Below, in pieces: positions 1 to 8,754 of a stretch of DNA of 64,000 bases (position 1 is its first letter; each line of letters opens with the position of its first letter). Source of the stretch: UBA2136 sp047635695. Lineage in GTDB: Bacteria; Pseudomonadota; Alphaproteobacteria; UBA2136. The stretch is from assembly GCA_047635695.1 (NCBI GenBank), contig JBLILN010000001.1, forward strand, positions 124,001 to 188,000. The letters run 5' to 3'. Position numbers and translations under genes: made by a program. The notes beneath the pieces were generated by a model, which did no database searches, was not told the origin of the DNA, and was given only the letters and a program-made list of their open reading frames with translations.

Positions 1-524
1 TTTTCTAGCTTTAAAAATTCACCTATCACGCGTTCAAGGTATGTAATTTTTAACTCTAACTGTGCCGCCGTAATTTGCGCCGATCTTGTGTTAAAACGAA
101 GGTCTTTCGGCATGATCTTATTATAATAAGACCGGGCTTTAGTGAAGTCATCCTCTAGGTTAACAATTTTATCAGTCACTTTGTTAGAGGCATTGATTAA
201 GATATTGGTCGACACTTTAAATTTCATATGACCTTCGGATTTTTTAATGGCAGCCTTTAATTTTAAATGCTGTTGATATTTGCCCGCATATTTTTTCTTA
301 AATGATGAGGGTAGTTTGGTTTTGCTAACATCTTGTACACGATATGTATAAACTGTCATGTCGATCAATTGCGCCAACTGCTGAAAACGGCTATTCGCTT
401 TTTTAAGCTTATTCATTGCAATATCAATAGGGCTAACAGCGGCTAATTTAACGTCATTCGCTTCATATGCTTGCACGTTCATGCATAAGGCCAAGGCCAA
501 AAGTGTAGTAGTTAAAATTTTCAT
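1..524 (-). CDS. Exported protein, partial (C-terminus off the left edge)
   Basis: The frame opens at an ATG on the minus strand (524-522) and stays open to base 1, giving about 174 residues without a stop. The N-terminus reads MKILTTTLLALALCMNVQA, a clear Sec signal peptide with an A-x-A-like cleavage region. The mature part is rich in Lys, Gln, Ala and Leu in heptad-like spacing, so it is probably helical. I recognise no family or catalytic motif. The upstream 180 bases separate it from the divergent reductase gene. A periplasmic protein of unknown role is all that can be supported. Confidence 0.7.
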   Translation of the reverse strand, partial: MKILTTTLLALALCMNVQAYEANDVKLAAVSPIDIAMNKLKKANSRFQQLAQLIDMTVYTYRVQDVSKTKLPSSFKKKYAGKYQQHLKLKAAIKKSEGHMKFKVSTNILINASNKVTDKIVNLEDDFTKARSYYNKIMPKDLRFNTRSAQITAAQLELKITYLERVIGEFLKLE

Positions 525-704
525 GGGGGTATCCTTAGTGCGGTAAGGCACGGTCGGTTTAAAAGAGAAGGTGTATATATTAATAAATATTATGGTACTT
601 CTTGAAAATATTACAAGTATATTTGGTAAATAAAATAATACAAAGTGACAGTTGAATAGTTTATACTGGCGTTCAAATTAAAATAAAAGATAGGTTTCTC
701 CTTT

Positions 705-1325
705 ATGAAAATAGCTATTATCAGCGGCTCACACAGGCCATCAAGTGAATCGGGACGCATTGCTCAATACCTTAAAACACGCATTACAGAATTGAATGCA
801 GACGCTGAAGCTGTGGTGGTTGACTTAGGTCAAAACCCATTACCACTTTGGGACGAAAGCATGTGGGGTAAAGAAGGCAAGGCCGCACCCGCGTGGAAAC
901 CTATTAGTGAACAACTTAAAACCTGCGACGCCACAATTGTTATTGCCGCCGAATGGAACGGCACAGCGCCCGCCGCCTTAAAAAACTTTTTCCACTATGC
1001 GGGCGGTAAGGAACTGGGGCATAAGCCTGGTTTGCTCGTCGGTGTAAGTGGCTCTGTTAACGGTTCTTATCCTATTAGTGAAATGCGTGCCTCAAGTTAT
1101 AAAAACTGTAAAATATGCTACATGCCCGACCATTTAATTGTGCGTCATGCAGGCGAAATTTTACACGAAAGCCCAAGGGACGGATACGCTGAGCAAGATA
1201 CTTACATGCGTGAACGCATGGACTACACGCTGGCTGTTCTGTTTGAATATACAAAAGCCTTTAAGTTGATACGCCAAAGCGATACCATTCAAAACATGCC
1301 GCAAAAATACGCCTTTGGTCAATAA
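705..1325 (+). CDS. NAD(P)H-dependent FMN reductase family protein
   Basis: This 206-residue protein starts MKIAIISGSHRPSSESGRIA, the flavodoxin-like beta strand and phosphate-binding loop (GSxRxxS) of the NADPH-dependent FMN reductase family. A later segment, EWNGTAPAALKNFFHY, matches the FMN isoalloxazine-binding loop that usually reads P-E-Y-N-x-S-x-P-x-x-L-K-N. Members reduce FMN, quinones or azo dyes in the cytoplasm with NAD(P)H; the substrate cannot be told here. It stands alone, with a bidirectional terminator just downstream. The family call is firm and the physiological role is unknown. Confidence 0.85.
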   Translation: MKIAIISGSHRPSSESGRIAQYLKTRITELNADAEAVVVDLGQNPLPLWDESMWGKEGKAAPAWKPISEQLKTCDATIVIAAEWNGTAPAALKNFFHYAGGKELGHKPGLLVGVSGSVNGSYPISEMRASSYKNCKICYMPDHLIVRHAGEILHESPRDGYAEQDTYMRERMDYTLAVLFEYTKAFKLIRQSDTIQNMPQKYAFGQ

Positions 1326-1365
1326 ATAACGGTCGTATCTGCTGTCTATAATGTAGACAAAAAAA

Positions 1366-1383
1366 AGCCCTCAACCGAGGGCT
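1366..1383. terminator. Bidirectional intrinsic terminator
   Basis: A perfect 7-bp stem (AGCCCTC / GAGGGCT, loop AACC) is flanked by an A-run on the left and a T-run on the right. It lies between the convergent FMN reductase gene and the minus-strand gene at 1399, so it can end transcripts from both sides. Confidence 0.9.
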
Positions 1384-1398
1384 TTTTTTTCGAGGGGG

Positions 1399-1725
1399 TT
1401 ATGCGCTGGGTCTGGAGAGTCCGTGTTCTTTAATGTTAACCTTCACAGGTGTTAGCGTAAAGTTATGCATAGGCACATCTTCGATCACAAATATAGATTC
1501 ATTTTCTAATACAAATGTCTCTGCATCTGGCCATGCTTCTAATGCTAAGTCTATGGCTGCTTCAATGTTATTCGCGCGAATATTGCCGATATTGGTGCCT
1601 TTCATAGTTATGTTAACTAACGAACATGGGCTGCCTTCCAAAGTTTGGTAGTTTATCCCTTTTGCTTTTTCCCCCATGTAGCCGGCGTAAGTAAAAAAAC
1701 GACCGTTTTTTGTGTTTAAAGTCAT
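1399..1725 (-). CDS. Conserved-looking small protein of unknown function
   Basis: This is a 108-residue protein. I chose ATG 1725 (MTLNTKNGRFF) because GGAGAA sits six bases upstream; the longer frame adds only five residues and has no better site. The protein has no signal peptide or membrane segment. Its centre (NITMKGTNIGNIRANNIEAAIDLALEAWPDAETFVL) alternates strand-like and helical stretches, suggesting a small compact alpha/beta domain. No family is recognised. It is monocistronic and converges on the FMN reductase gene across a shared terminator. Confidence 0.6.
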   Translation of the reverse strand: MTLNTKNGRFFTYAGYMGEKAKGINYQTLEGSPCSLVNITMKGTNIGNIRANNIEAAIDLALEAWPDAETFVLENESIFVIEDVPMHNFTLTPVKVNIKEHGLSRPSA

Positions 1726-2360
1726 AATGTTCTCCAACAAATATTGAGGTACAGTCTATAATAGCGACTGCTTGTGGGTGAGGCGGCATCCATAAAAACA
1801 AGGTAATGGCTGCAATGCTATTCATGATATAAATTAAAGCAAGCCTAACAAGGCTTTATTGTTTGACATAAATATTCTCCTTGGGAGATATGTGTGAAAG
1901 AATGTATGACAAGAAAATGCCAAGGTTAAAGGTAAGTCAGATGTATTATCTTGTTTGTAAAAATAGGTGTTTTATTTTCAATTTCAAGGCTTTTGATTCC
2001 CTTTGTGTTTGTAAAATGCGAATTGAAAGTATCTTTTTACAACTTTTTATTTGTAAAAAGACCGGTTTATACCTTTCAATTCTCTTTTGGTTCCACCGCT
2101 ATTCGCTTTTTTTTGCCCTATTATTCCGTTTGAGTTCTTCTCTAATTCCTTTTAAATGTCACATAAACAGTCTTTTTTCTCGCATAGGTTGTGCTTTTGG
2201 GCGTTTTTAATAAAAATGTCCTAAATAAAATATATTTATTTGCCGTTTGGCTATATTTTTAATGCGATTTTGTGACTGAAAGGGTATCCTTTACGGATAT
2301 GTTTTTTAAGAGAGGCATATAAGAGATTTAAATTTTTAAAAATAAAAGAGATAAAAAAAT
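1726..2360. other. Long AT-rich intergenic region upstream of sucC
   Basis: About 635 bases without a convincing gene. A 109-codon plus-strand frame (1881-2210) is rich in Cys, Phe and Ile, has no good ribosome site and reads like random AT-rich DNA. Several TTTGTAAAA words recur (about 1950-2060). The last 100 bases presumably hold the sucC promoter, but I cannot place -35/-10 boxes with confidence. Confidence 0.5.
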
Positions 2361-3536
2361 ATGAACCTTCATGAATATCAAGCGAAACAGGTTTTAGCAG
2401 AATACGGTGTTTCTGTGCCTCGTGGTATCGTTGTGAGCACACCCGACGAAGCTGCAGCTGCAGCGAAAGAACTCGGCACAGCAATCACAGTTGTGAAAGC
2501 GCAAGTGCACTCCGGTGCGCGTGGTAAAGCTGGTGGTGTTGTACTTTGTAAATCACCAGCCGAAGCGGCTGAGGCGACTAAAAAACTTATCGGTACACAG
2601 CTAGTAACACACCAAACAGGCCCAGAAGGCCTACCTATTCACAAGGTTTATGTTGAAGAAGGTTCCGACATTGTGCGCGAACTTTATATCTCCATTACAC
2701 TTGACCGTGAGACAAGCTGTAACTTCATTATGGCCTCTACAGAAGGCGGTATGGATATTGAAACAGTAGCGGCAGAAACGCCTGAAAAAATATTCACGGA
2801 AAATGTTGATCCAGCGATTGGCTTATGGCCTTACCAGTGCCGTAACGTGGCTTTCAAGCTTGGCCTTAAAGGCACGCAGGTTAACGATTTCGTTAAATTA
2901 CTTATGAACCTTTATAAATGCTATGTAGAGGTAGACGCAGGTATGCTTGAAATTAACCCACTTGTGGTGACAGGCGACGACCAAATTAAAGTGCTCGATT
3001 GTAAAATGAACATCGATCCAAACGCGCTTTACCGTCAAAAAACAATTCATGAGATGGACGACGAATCTCAACAAGACGCTCGTGAAGTGAAAGCGTCTAA
3101 ATTTGATTTAAGCTATATCGCACTAGACGGCGACATTGGCTGTATGGTCAACGGTGCCGGCCTTGCTATGGCAACGATGGACATCATTAAACACTACGGC
3201 GGAACGCCTGCAAACTTCCTTGATGTTGGTGGCGGCGCAACAGAAGAACGTGTGACAGAAGCCTTTAAAATTATTCTTTCTGACCCTAAGGTTAAAGGTA
3301 TTTTAGTGAATATTTTTGGTGGTATTATGAAGTGCGATATCATTGCGAATGGTGTTGTTGCTGCGGCCAAAGAAGTTGATTTATCTGTACCACTTGTTGT
3401 ACGTCTTGAAGGTACAAACGTTGAAGCAGGTAAGGAAATACTTAAGAATTCAGGCTTGCCAATTGTCACAGCTGATGACCTTGATGATGCGGCACAAAAA
3501 GTCGTGACTGAAGTTGCAACTGTTAAGGCTGCGTAG
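2361..3536 (+). CDS. sucC: Succinyl-CoA synthetase (ADP-forming) beta subunit
   Basis: SucC forms the ATP-grasp and CoA-ligase beta subunit of succinyl-CoA synthetase, which interconverts succinyl-CoA + ADP + Pi and succinate + ATP + CoA in the TCA cycle. The 391 residues begin MNLHEYQAKQVLAEYGVSVP, the family signature. QVHSGARGKAGGV (nucleotide-binding ATP-grasp region) and the C-terminal NIFGGIMKCD and VRLEGTNVEAGK motifs follow in the expected order. The length is normal for the family. The partner sucD lies downstream but is separated by a short lipoprotein gene, which is unusual because sucC and sucD normally abut or overlap. Confidence 0.97.
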   Translation: MNLHEYQAKQVLAEYGVSVPRGIVVSTPDEAAAAAKELGTAITVVKAQVHSGARGKAGGVVLCKSPAEAAEATKKLIGTQLVTHQTGPEGLPIHKVYVEEGSDIVRELYISITLDRETSCNFIMASTEGGMDIETVAAETPEKIFTENVDPAIGLWPYQCRNVAFKLGLKGTQVNDFVKLLMNLYKCYVEVDAGMLEINPLVVTGDDQIKVLDCKMNIDPNALYRQKTIHEMDDESQQDAREVKASKFDLSYIALDGDIGCMVNGAGLAMATMDIIKHYGGTPANFLDVGGGATEERVTEAFKIILSDPKVKGILVNIFGGIMKCDIIANGVVAAAKEVDLSVPLVVRLEGTNVEAGKEILKNSGLPIVTADDLDDAAQKVVTEVATVKAA

Positions 3537-3543
3537 TTATAAA

Positions 3544-3873
3544 ATGATAAGAAGTATAAAGCTTTTAACTTTATTATCTGCCAGTTTATTAAGCGGCTGT
3601 GCCATACTTAGTTTGGCAAATATAATGGAAGATAAAAGCCCTTATGGCCCTTGGTATGGCTTCATTTATGAAGCCACAGCGAGAGGTGAAGAGACGCGTG
3701 TTTATCACGGCGAATTTGAAGCTCTCACCAACTGCATGCAGTTGATGCAAGCAAAAACAAAGTATAGTGGATATGCTTATTTTTGCGGCTATAATTGCCC
3801 AGGTATGCCCAATGTCAATGCTTCTTATACTTGTGAAAAATTAATGGGCAGTCCTTTGACTGCTCTCGATTAA
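3544..3873 (+). CDS. Small lipoprotein lodged between sucC and sucD
   Basis: Starting at ATG 3544 gives 109 residues beginning MIRSIKLLTLLSASLLSGCA, a lipoprotein signal peptide with lipobox LSGC. The longer in-frame start at 3514 would lie inside sucC and spoil the signal peptide. The mature part has five further cysteines (NCMQ, YFCGYNC, TCEK), suggesting disulfides in the periplasm. No obvious Shine-Dalgarno sequence precedes it; it sits 7 bases after the sucC stop, so it may be translated by coupling. No family is recognised and no metabolic link to succinyl-CoA synthetase is evident. Confidence 0.75.
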   Translation: MIRSIKLLTLLSASLLSGCAILSLANIMEDKSPYGPWYGFIYEATARGEETRVYHGEFEALTNCMQLMQAKTKYSGYAYFCGYNCPGMPNVNASYTCEKLMGSPLTALD

Positions 3874-3891
3874 AAAAGGAATAAATAAATA

Positions 3892-4767
3892 ATGTCTATT
3901 TTTATTAACAAAGACACGAAAGTTATTTGCCAAGGTTTTACTGGTAAAAACGGTACTTTCCATAGTGAACAAGCGATCGATTACGGTACGCAAATGGTGG
4001 GCGGTGTAACACCTGGTAAAGGTGGTTCAATACACCTTGGCTTACCAATTTTTAACACAGTGGCAGAAGCTGTGACTGAAACTGAAGCAACAGCTTCTGT
4101 TATTTATGTACCACCACCGTTTGCTGCTGACGCTATTTTAGAAGCCGCTGATGCTGGTATATCTCTTGTTATTTGCATTACTGAAGGTATCCCTGTAGCA
4201 GACATGATCCGTGTGAAAAAGCGCCTTGCTGATAAAAATTGTCGTATGCGCCTTATTGGCCCTAACTGCCCGGGTGTTATTACGCCAGACGAATGTAAAA
4301 TTGGTATTATGCCTGGTCATATTCACAAAAAAGGCCGTATCGGTATTGTTTCACGTAGTGGGACGTTAACATATGAAGCAGTTGGTCAAACAACAGCAGA
4401 AGGCCTTGGCCAAAGCACATGTGTTGGTATTGGTGGTGATCCTGTCAACGGTACAAACTTTATCCAAGTTTTAAGTGCTTTTGAAAATGACCCTGAAACG
4501 GATGCTATTATTATGATTGGTGAAATTGGCGGTACAGATGAAGAGCAAGCTGCTGAATTTATTAAAACAAGCGTTACTAAGCCTGTTGTTGCCTTTATTG
4601 CTGGTGCAACAGCACCAAAAGGGAAGCGTATGGGACATGCTGGTGCCATTGTAAGTGGTGGACAAGGTACGGCAGAAAGCAAAATAGAAGCTTTAATTGC
4701 TGCTGGTGTGACTATGTCACCGACGCCAGGAGAGCTCGGTAAAACGATGAAGAAAATTCTTGGTTAA
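3892..4767 (+). CDS. sucD: Succinyl-CoA synthetase (ADP-forming) alpha subunit
   Basis: SucD binds CoA in a Rossmann domain and carries the phosphohistidine intermediate. The 291 residues start MSIFINKDTKVICQGFTGKNG and contain the CoA-binding TPGKGG segment, the GPNCPGVITP motif and the active-site histidine region GHAGAIVSGGQGTA near residue 246. Length and motif order are standard. It lies 18 bases after the lipoprotein gene and is followed by a terminator at 4785, so sucC-lipoprotein-sucD is probably one transcript. Confidence 0.97.
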   Translation: MSIFINKDTKVICQGFTGKNGTFHSEQAIDYGTQMVGGVTPGKGGSIHLGLPIFNTVAEAVTETEATASVIYVPPPFAADAILEAADAGISLVICITEGIPVADMIRVKKRLADKNCRMRLIGPNCPGVITPDECKIGIMPGHIHKKGRIGIVSRSGTLTYEAVGQTTAEGLGQSTCVGIGGDPVNGTNFIQVLSAFENDPETDAIIMIGEIGGTDEEQAAEFIKTSVTKPVVAFIAGATAPKGKRMGHAGAIVSGGQGTAESKIEALIAAGVTMSPTPGELGKTMKKILG

Positions 4768-4784
4768 CCGATGATTTGTTATTT

Positions 4785-4810
4785 AAAAAGCCTCCTTTGT
4801 GAGGCTTTTT
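4785..4810 (+). terminator. Intrinsic terminator of the sucCD operon
   Basis: The inverted repeat AAAAAGCCTC / GAGGCTTTTT with a 6-base loop ends in a T-run, 18 bases after the sucD stop. Confidence 0.9.
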
Positions 4811-4870
4811 AATGTTATGATGCAAGTCCTTGTGAGAAATATAATAAAATTAAAGATGAAATGAGATAAT

Positions 4871-7231
4871 ATGAGTCGTTTGGATAATTTTGCAGAAAAG
4901 TATGCAGGTGTTTTACTAAAAGGTAGATGGGTAGTTTTACTCTTAACTGTTGTTGCTTCTATTCTTATTATGGCAGGTGCGCAGAAGCTCAGTTTTTCAA
5001 CAAATTATCGTGTTTTCTTTTCACAAGAAAATCCGCAGTTAGCTGCATTTGAAGAGTTTCAAAACACTTATACAAAAAGTGATTTTTTGAGTTTTATTGT
5101 AAAATCTCCAACAGGTGATATGTTTACAAAACGTAGCCTAACCGCTGTTAAAGAATTAACAGATGATGCATGGAAATTACCTTATTCTACAAGGGTCGAC
5201 TCTATTACAAATTACCAGCACACAAGGGCTGAAGATGACGATCTTATTGTTGAGGATTTGGTTGAGGGAGACCCAATGTCTTACAGCCAAGAGGCGTTGA
5301 TGCAGGCGAAAAATATTGCTTTAAATGAACCGACGATAGAAAAACGTTTGATAAGTACAAATGGTCAAACAACACAAATATCTGTCACGATGCAATTTGT
5401 TGGGGATGACCCCGCTGATGTTGTTAAGACAGCGAAGGCCGGCCGTGAGCTATTGGCTAAATTCAAGGTTAAGTATCCTGAGTTTGAAACAGCCTTAAGC
5501 GGTACTGTAATGTTAAATAATGCTTTCATGGAAGCTTCGATGAAGGATATGACTACACTCACACCTTTGATGAATATTATTATTTTAGTAATGCTCGCTA
5601 TTATGCTGAGAAGTTTTCTTGGTACGGTTGCAACCCTTATTGTTATGATGTTTTCATCTGGCATGGCCATGGGATTCGGTGGTTGGATGGGTTACCCGCT
5701 GACACCGCCGTCAGCATCCACCATTTCAATTGTGTTAACGCTGGCTATTGCTGACAGTGTGCACGTTATGTTGACAATGTTTACAAATATGCGTGGTGGC
5801 ATGGAAAAATTTGCAGCCATTAAAGAAAGCTTACGCATTAACTTTAAACCAGTACTTATTACGTCGGCTACGACGGCTATTGGTTTTATGAGTTTGAACT
5901 TTTCTGATGCTCCGCCATTTCGTCATTTAGGCAATATGTCTGCCTTTGGTGTGATGATGGCGTTTGTACTCTCTGTCACGCTTTTACCGGCGATGCTTGC
6001 CATTATGCCTATTCGTGTGAAGGTGCGCGCACAAAGCGACCCTAAAACTTATATGGATAAGTTTGCTGACCTTGTTATTCAGCAGAAAAAAATGCTTTTG
6101 GTGACGATGACTGTTCTGGTTATTTCTTTGGCTGCAATGGTACCCAAACTCGAACTTAATGATCAGTTTGTGCAATATTTTGATAAAACGATTGAATTTA
6201 GAACTGATACCGAATTTATGATCGAAAATTTAACGGGTATTTATCAGATTGAGTATTCTCTGGATGCCAAAGGGTCTGGTGGTATTGCTGAGCCTTTATA
6301 CTTGAAAAATTTAGAAGCCTTTTCTAATTGGTTAAAAGCGCAGCCTGAAGTGCTTCATGTATTTGATCAAACGGAAGTATTTAAGCGTCTTAACAAAAGC
6401 ATGCACGGCGATGATGATGCCTACTATAAGCTTCCAGACAGTCGTGAGTTGGCGGCGCAATACCTATTGCTTTATGAAATGTCATTGCCTTATGGTTTAG
6501 ACTTAAACGACCGTATAAATATCGATAAGTCAGCGACACGTGTCACTGTGACGATAGATGATTTATCAACGGTAGAATTACATGCATTCAAGGACCGTAG
6601 TGAAGTATGGTTACGTAATAATACGCCAAGTTACATGCGCGCAACGGCAACAAGTCAAGCAGTGATGTTTGCTTATATTTCACAGCGTAATATTGACTCT
6701 ATGATGGTCGGTAACCTTGTCTCACTTGTGTCAATTTGCGTTATTATTGGTATTGCATTACGCAGTGTGAAGATGGGTCTGTTTAGTATGGCGCCTAATA
6801 TTTTCCCTGCAATCATGGCTTTTGGTGTTTGGACGCTGCTAAATGGTCAAGTGAATATGGCGGTGGCCATTATTGTTGCTGTGAGCCTTGGAATTATTGT
6901 GGATGATACGGTGCATTTCTTGTCAAAATATGACCGTGCGCGTAAAGAAAAAGGGCTAAACCCTGAGCAGTCTGTACGTTATGCTTTCCATATGGTCGGT
7001 AGTGCGTTGGTGATTACCACGATCACATTAATGGCTGGGTTTGGTGTGCTTGCGTTTTCGACATTCCAAATGAATAGTACGATGGGTATTTTGACGGCAA
7101 TTGCTATTGGCTTTGCCTTGCTCGTTGACTTTTTGCTACTACCGCCCTTGCTACTGCTATTCGATAAACGTCAATTTAATAAAGTCGATAGTGACGAAAT
7201 AAAATCAATTGAAGTTAAAGAAGGAAAATAA
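4871..7231 (+). CDS. MMPL/RND-family exporter
   Basis: This 786-residue protein has the two-fold repeat of RND/MMPL transporters: one N-terminal helix, a periplasmic loop, a five-helix block (about 225-375), a second helix near 400, a second loop and a second five-helix block (about 620-775). The proton-relay-like motifs IADSVHVMLTMF and VDDTVHFLSKYD sit in the equivalent helix of each half, as in HpnN and other putative lipid exporters. The LolA-like periplasmic gene 2 bases downstream is the usual partner of this subfamily, which supports export of a lipid or lipid-like molecule from the inner membrane. The substrate is not known. Confidence 0.9.
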   Translation: MSRLDNFAEKYAGVLLKGRWVVLLLTVVASILIMAGAQKLSFSTNYRVFFSQENPQLAAFEEFQNTYTKSDFLSFIVKSPTGDMFTKRSLTAVKELTDDAWKLPYSTRVDSITNYQHTRAEDDDLIVEDLVEGDPMSYSQEALMQAKNIALNEPTIEKRLISTNGQTTQISVTMQFVGDDPADVVKTAKAGRELLAKFKVKYPEFETALSGTVMLNNAFMEASMKDMTTLTPLMNIIILVMLAIMLRSFLGTVATLIVMMFSSGMAMGFGGWMGYPLTPPSASTISIVLTLAIADSVHVMLTMFTNMRGGMEKFAAIKESLRINFKPVLITSATTAIGFMSLNFSDAPPFRHLGNMSAFGVMMAFVLSVTLLPAMLAIMPIRVKVRAQSDPKTYMDKFADLVIQQKKMLLVTMTVLVISLAAMVPKLELNDQFVQYFDKTIEFRTDTEFMIENLTGIYQIEYSLDAKGSGGIAEPLYLKNLEAFSNWLKAQPEVLHVFDQTEVFKRLNKSMHGDDDAYYKLPDSRELAAQYLLLYEMSLPYGLDLNDRINIDKSATRVTVTIDDLSTVELHAFKDRSEVWLRNNTPSYMRATATSQAVMFAYISQRNIDSMMVGNLVSLVSICVIIGIALRSVKMGLFSMAPNIFPAIMAFGVWTLLNGQVNMAVAIIVAVSLGIIVDDTVHFLSKYDRARKEKGLNPEQSVRYAFHMVGSALVITTITLMAGFGVLAFSTFQMNSTMGILTAIAIGFALLVDFLLLPPLLLLFDKRQFNKVDSDEIKSIEVKEGK

Positions 7232-7233
7232 AC

Positions 7234-8055
7234 ATGAGAAAAATATTTATAATAAATGCTCTTGCTTTTGCATTGTTAAGTACGACAACATTTGCCAAAA
7301 CAGCAGACGAGTTATTAGCCTCAGGTACATTAGAAGAGCAAGGTTACGCTATTGTTAAAGAAGCCGATGACCGTGATTTTGGTTTTGGTGGCTATGAAGT
7401 AAGTGCTTTGATGGAACTTAAAAACGCACATGGGCAGACATCAACACGCCAAATGCGTAATAGAATATTTGAAATGGCCGACGCATCTGTGGGCGATAAG
7501 AGTATGATTATTTTTGACATGCCACACGATATTAGAGGTTCTGCATTCTTAACGTTTTCTAAAATCTTAGAGGCCGATGACCAATGGATGTACTTACCAA
7601 AAATAGGTAAAGTTAAACGTATTTCATCTAAAAACAAATCAGGCCCATTTATGGGGAGTGAATTTGCATATGAAGACATTTCGTCACCTGAAGTGGGTAA
7701 GTTTACCTATAAATACCTTGGTAAAGAAGCGTGTGATAATGGTATGGAATGCTTAATGGTAGAACGTTACCCTTTGTATGAACATTCAGGTTATACAAAA
7801 GAAATTGTTTGGTATGACACCAATGAGTTTCGTTTTTGGCGCGTTGATTCATACGACCGTAAAGGTGCGTTAATGAAGACAATGAATATTGATGGTTACA
7901 AGCAGTACCTGAATAAATACTGGCGCGCAGATGTTTATGAAATTAATAACCACCAAACAAAAAAATCGACGATATTGACTTGGGACAACTACGATTTTAA
8001 AACAGGTTTTAAAGAAAACGACTTTAGAAAATCTGACCTTAAAAACGCAAGATAG
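7234..8055 (+). CDS. Outer membrane lipoprotein-sorting (LolA-like) protein
   Basis: The 273-residue product opens with a signal peptide ending near residue 21 (TTFA-KTAD) and has the LolA-like fold pattern of families paired with MMPL exporters: repeated amphipathic strands, MIIFDMPHDIRGSAFLTF and a DDQWMYLPKIGKVKRIS core. Such proteins are periplasmic and are thought to carry the hydrophobic substrate handed over by the exporter. It begins 2 bases after the exporter stop, so the pair is translationally coupled. It is not the housekeeping LolA itself, which is shorter (about 180-200 residues). Confidence 0.85.
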   Translation: MRKIFIINALAFALLSTTTFAKTADELLASGTLEEQGYAIVKEADDRDFGFGGYEVSALMELKNAHGQTSTRQMRNRIFEMADASVGDKSMIIFDMPHDIRGSAFLTFSKILEADDQWMYLPKIGKVKRISSKNKSGPFMGSEFAYEDISSPEVGKFTYKYLGKEACDNGMECLMVERYPLYEHSGYTKEIVWYDTNEFRFWRVDSYDRKGALMKTMNIDGYKQYLNKYWRADVYEINNHQTKKSTILTWDNYDFKTGFKENDFRKSDLKNAR

Positions 8056-8102
8056 TTTAAACAAGCCTGTCTAAATAAATATGACTGCTTTACATGAGGG
8101 GG

Positions 8103-8195
8103 TTACATGTAAGGCGTTAAGCTATGGTCATCAGCTATTTTCTATGCCTTTTCTTGGGGCTTAGCGTTTTTAATTTTGAGTTCGGTTAGTTTCAT
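8103..8195 (-). pseudogene. Degraded N-terminus of a tyrosine integrase (element C)
   Basis: Reading down from ATG 8195 gives MKLTELKIKNAKPQEKA, a TAG stop (8144-8142), then KIADDHSLTPYM and a second stop. This matches the opening of DUF4102-type integrases (K-L-T-D/E-x-x-I-K-N-A-K-P-x-x-K-x-Y-K-L-A-D-G-x-G-L). The rest of the gene is gone, because the LolA-like gene starts soon after. The ATG overlaps the stop of the preceding cargo reading frame (ATGA). ssrA, a classic integrase target, lies 560 bases upstream, so this is the footprint of an old island. Confidence 0.75.
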
Positions 8196-8588
8196 TTTTG
8201 TGCCTGTAATGATTTGTTGATCTTGGTTAAGATTTTTATTTGTTCTTGTTGCCACTCTTTATCACCTTGATAGTCCATGAAAGAGAAGGTAACGGCAGAT
8301 ACTGCAAAAAAGGGCTGATAAAGAAACCCAAAAGGCTCTCTTGGATATTCTAGAGTTTAATATTTGCGAGACAGTCCCCATATTGCCTTTGATGCTGCTT
8401 TCGTTCATATGAATTGAATGTCCATCGCTCACATTCTTCTTTGTGAATACAGGTCTATCCTTAAAATATATCGCAAGGTGGTAATACTTTATTAATCGTT
8501 TGTCGGATTCTTTTTCAAGATTCATCTTTTCATGGTTATTATAAAACCAATCATGGTCTTCATCAGATGGTATGTATCTATCGCCCAT
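8192..8588 (-). pseudogene. Frameshifted cargo gene of element C, possible membrane protein
   Basis: From ATG 8588 the frame gives about 92 residues (MGDRYIPSDEDHDWFYNNHE...) before a frameshift in an A6 run at 8307-8312. Past it, another frame continues the sense: a hydrophobic stretch ending FFAVSAVTFSFMDYQGDKEW and a charged tail ending SLQAQK, whose TGA overlaps the integrase ATG. The restored product would have about 132 residues and one membrane segment near residue 95. The gene holds the slot between att site and integrase, as DUF2971 does in element A. The shift is either a real decay mutation or a homopolymer sequencing error. Confidence 0.6.
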
Positions 8589-8592
8589 TTTT

Positions 8593-8640
8593 GTGAGTAA
8601 CCTCTCTTTGTGTGTGAATAACTTTGCGTATGTTACTCAC
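8593..8640 (-). promoter_or_regulatory. GTTACTCAC repeat cluster in front of the element C cargo gene
   Basis: On the minus strand GTGAGTAAC (8640-8632) is followed by an imperfect inverted copy GTTATTCAC (8622-8614) and a perfect inverted copy GTTACTCAC (8601-8593), which runs straight into AAAAATGG with the start codon. The two inverted copies are 21 bp apart. The same design with different words occurs in elements A and B. Probable protein-binding sites: integrase arm sites, operator, or both. Confidence 0.6.
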
Positions 8641-8754
8641 AAATATATGTGGATTTAGACAAACGCCGTTGGACGCTATGAAACGAATATATGCTTTAAT
8701 GTTATGAAAATCAAGAGTGATATGGGGTTTGCTGGACATGGTTGGAAGTGTAAA

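Noticed and set aside
1881..2210. 109-codon plus-strand frame before sucC
   Set aside because: No ribosome site, Cys/Phe/Ile-rich random-looking composition, no domain.
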